Origin: Sneathiella sp.
Lineage (GTDB): Bacteria; Pseudomonadota; Alphaproteobacteria; Sneathiellales; Sneathiellaceae
NCBI RefSeq assembly: GCF_002694385.1
Contig: NZ_NZMB01000010.1
Location: 63,156 to 127,155 of the forward strand
DNA length: 64,000 nucleotides
Reading direction: 5' to 3'
Below the pieces are notes generated by a model. The model had not been told where the DNA came from. It searched no databases and saw nothing but the letters and a program-made list of their open reading frames with translations. Below are positions 62,227 through 64,000 of this stretch, in pieces. Within the stretch, counting starts at the first letter, position 1. Every line of letters starts with the position of its first letter. The position numbers and the translations under genes were made by a program.

Positions 62227-62541
62227 TCAGTGAAGGCGGGGGCCCGATCCCGGGTCCTCGTCCTCCTCCTCGAAATCGGGGACATCCTCCACATAGGGGA
62301 CATAGCGATCCTTGATAAACAGGATCGCGGCAAAGCCCGCGCCCGCAATCGCCCCGGCGGTGAGGATAAGGGGCGCGGACGGCACCCATGGCAAGGACCA
62401 GCCCATATCCAGGGCGCTTGTCACAAACAGCAGGGCCGCCAGCGGCAGGGCGACAAAGACCACGCTGAACACAATCCCGACCAGCGCCCCCACCGCGACA
62501 AATTTGCCAAACCGCCCCAGAAGTTCGCGGGAAAAACGCAC
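62227..62541 (-). CDS. small two-helix membrane protein
   Basis: A 104-residue protein that I do not recognise. It has a basic N-terminus (FSRELLGRFGK), two hydrophobic segments at about 13-41 and 54-76, and an acidic, cytosolic tail (VEDVPDFEEEDEDPGSG). The topology suggests both ends inside. It follows folD by 8 bp and is last in the yggT-yggU-folD operon, so it is likely expressed with them. No function is assigned. Confidence 0.7.
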   Translation of the reverse strand: MRFSRELLGRFGKFVAVGALVGIVFSVVFVALPLAALLFVTSALDMGWSLPWVPSAPLILTAGAIAGAGFAAILFIKDRYVPYVEDVPDFEEEDEDPGSGPRLH

Positions 62542-62549
62542 AGGTTTCC

Positions 62550-63434
62550 TTATACCTCCGGCACCTCGACCCCGGCCTGACGGCAGGCGGCGGTGATGGT
62601 ATTGGCCAGCAGGCAGGCGACGGTCATCAGCCCGACGCCGCCCGGCACCGGCGTGATGGCGCCCGCCACTTCGACGGCCTCAGCAAAGCAGACATCGCCG
62701 ACAAGGCGTGTCTTGCCATCCTCTTTCGGAATGCGGTTAATCCCCACATCAATGACGGTGGCGCCCGGTTTGATCCAGTCGCCGCGGATCATCTCCGGCC
62801 GTCCGACGGCGGCGACCAGGATATCGGCCCCGCGGCAGACCGCCGGAAGATCTTTCGTCCGCGAATGGGCAATGGTGACGGTGCAGTTTTCCGCTAGCAA
62901 AAGGCTCGCCATCGGCTTACCAACGATGTTAGAGCGGCCGACGACAACGGCGTTGAGACCGGAAAGATCGCCCAGCACCTCTTTCAGCATGATGATACAG
63001 CCAAGCGGCGTGCAGGGCACCATGGCGGGCAGCCCAACGGCCTGACGCCCCGTGTTGATGACATGAAAGCCATCCACATCCTTCATCGGATCAATGGCGT
63101 CAAGGATAACCATTTCATCCACCTGTTTCGGCAGGGGAAGCTGCACTAGAATGCCGTGGATGGCGGGGTCCGCGTTGAGCCGCCGGACAACGGCCAGCAC
63201 TTCATCCTGCGATGCCGTATCCGCCAGGCGGATTTCCTCCGACTTCATGCCCGCTTCCGCCGTCGCCTTGCCCTTGTTGCGGACATAGACCTGGCTGGCC
63301 GGATCCTCCCCCACCAGAACAACGGCGAGGCCCGGCGTCAGCCCGTGCGCCGCCTGTAGCGCCGCGACCTGCCGTCCGGCCTTCTCACGGACGCGGCTTG
63401 AGAAAATCTTGCCGTCAATGATTGTTGCCGTCAT
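62550..63434 (-). CDS. folD: bifunctional methylenetetrahydrofolate dehydrogenase/cyclohydrolase
   Basis: A 294-residue enzyme that converts 5,10-methylene-THF to 10-formyl-THF via the methenyl form. The active-site lysine is in YVRNKGKA near 51-58, with VQLPLPKQ near 98-105 and the NADP-binding [13 protein letters not shown] near 164-176. The C-terminal [10 protein letters not shown] block is typical. It runs 30 bp after yggU in the same operon. Standard length. Confidence 0.97.
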   Translation of the reverse strand: MTATIIDGKIFSSRVREKAGRQVAALQAAHGLTPGLAVVLVGEDPASQVYVRNKGKATAEAGMKSEEIRLADTASQDEVLAVVRRLNADPAIHGILVQLPLPKQVDEMVILDAIDPMKDVDGFHVINTGRQAVGLPAMVPCTPLGCIIMLKEVLGDLSGLNAVVVGRSNIVGKPMASLLLAENCTVTIAHSRTKDLPAVCRGADILVAAVGRPEMIRGDWIKPGATVIDVGINRIPKEDGKTRLVGDVCFAEAVEVAGAITPVPGGVGLMTVACLLANTITAACRQAGVEVPEV

Positions 63435-63464
63435 CCACTCATCCCCTCACCGGCAATCCGCCAG

Positions 63465-63782
63465 TCACACAGTTTCAAGCCACTTTTTAATGTCGATTTC
63501 GGTTTCCGCCGGATCGCCCAGAACCAGCACCGTCTTGTTGCGATCCAGCTTGCCCGCGGCCACTTCGATCCGGCCCTTGCCGCATTTCAGGGATTTCGCG
63601 AGCAGTTTGACCAGCGCCTCATTGGCTTTTCCCTTTTCCGGGATTGCGGTCACCTTGACTTTCAGCCGCACCCGGCCGTCGCCATCCATGAAAATCTCTT
63701 CAATCCGGTTTTGCGCCGCGCCCGGCGTCAGGCGAATATCCAGAAACGCCCCCGCCGCCCCGCGTCGAACGGGCAACGTCAC
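63465..63782 (-). CDS. yggU: DUF167 family protein (YggU)
   Basis: A 105-residue protein of the YggU/DUF167 family. The typical core [36 protein letters not shown] and [15 protein letters not shown] is all present. Function is unknown. Its start overlaps the stop of the yggT-like gene by 4 bases, and the folD gene follows; this yggT-yggU pairing is widely conserved. Confidence 0.93.
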   Translation of the reverse strand: MTLPVRRGAAGAFLDIRLTPGAAQNRIEEIFMDGDGRVRLKVKVTAIPEKGKANEALVKLLAKSLKCGKGRIEVAAGKLDRNKTVLVLGDPAETEIDIKKWLETV

Positions 63783-64000
63783 ATCACCCGTGGCGCATAT
63801 TCAAACAGGAGGTTGCGCAGGAAGATCAGCACCAGGATCAGCACCACCGGCGAAATATCCAGCCCCCCCATGGTCGGGATGATCTTGCGGATCGGCCGGA
63901 GCGGCGGTTCGGTCACCCGATAGAGGAAACTGCCGACCGTGTTGACGAACTGATTGCTCGTATTCACCACATTGAAGGCGACCAGCCAGCTCAGGATCGC
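63779..64000 (-). CDS. yggT: YggT family membrane protein (partial, runs off the edge)
   Basis: The last 73 residues of a YggT family membrane protein. The frame remains open to the window end ([15 protein letters not shown]), so the start lies beyond base 64000; complete members have about 95 residues. The visible part covers the end of the first membrane hairpin, the loop [23 protein letters not shown], and the second hydrophobic segment [17 protein letters not shown]. Family members have been linked to osmotic tolerance and to division in some bacteria and chloroplasts. It is the first visible gene of the yggT-yggU-folD operon. Confidence 0.9.
   Translation of the reverse strand, partial: AILSWLVAFNVVNTSNQFVNTVGSFLYRVTEPPLRPIRKIIPTMGGLDISPVVLILVLIFLRNLLFEYAPRVM

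Overview
The window looks like ordinary chromosome of a GC-rich alphaproteobacterium. Supporting this are the small proteins typical of the class (DUF3126-, DUF2794-, DUF2336- and IalB-like), a class I lysyl-tRNA synthetase, a type II lumazine synthase under an FMN riboswitch, and a TRAP transporter next to acyl-CoA genes. A marine or soil heterotroph of the Sneathiella/Rhodospirillales kind is a guess from gene content. I see no rRNA, tRNA, CRISPR array, insertion sequence, phage or integrase gene. Packing is dense: many gene pairs overlap or abut, and several convergent pairs have no room for a terminator.

Layout. 1-489: gene-free and rich in palindromes. 490-3633: a CDF metal exporter, a small secreted protein, DUF3126, a double cold-shock protein and a CbiX-like protein. 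3875-11005: a TRAP transporter (dctPQM), then acyl-CoA dehydrogenase, class III CoA-transferase and acyl-CoA ligase, reading as an uptake, CoA-activation and oxidation unit for an unknown carboxylic acid. 11006-14838: ribH with its FMN riboswitch, a hypothetical, a dGTPase and DUF2336. 14931-20139: an HSL-type esterase, an AT-rich island, an iron-binding periplasmic protein, a GFA protein, and a class III aminotransferase divergent from an XRE-cupin regulator. 20136-31000: DUF952-pyrD, a branched-chain aminotransferase, lysK, a DinG-like helicase, a TerB-like protein, a truncated dehydrogenase, a fatty acid hydroxylase, a CHAD protein and a MaoC-type hydratase.

31069-41825: a sco-pcuC copper-delivery pair, an Opp/Dpp ABC transporter without its binding protein, msrB with a cupin, DUF2794, an operon of an MlrC-like peptidase, a TPR (TTC38-like) protein and an Mpo1-like membrane protein, and a Bax-inhibitor-1 protein. 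42189-51637: a secreted EF-hand protein, a YbbP/YbbA ABC system divergent from a TesA-like esterase, thpR, rsmJ, speE, phhB, an SDR, a DUF1232 protein and a two-subunit 3-oxoacid CoA-transferase. 51724-64000: a DMT exporter, a methyltransferase with a quinone oxidoreductase, asparaginase, a SpoU methylase, IalB, rlmN, a benE-GNAT unit divergent from an XRE-cupin regulator with clear repeated operators, argG, and a yggT-yggU-folD operon running off the right edge.

I found no clearly new multi-gene system. The best leads are the 18-bp repeated operator beside benE, the palindrome cluster at the left edge, the Cai-like TRAP cluster whose acyl-CoA dehydrogenase lacks the usual catalytic loop, and the MlrC/TPR/Mpo1 operon.
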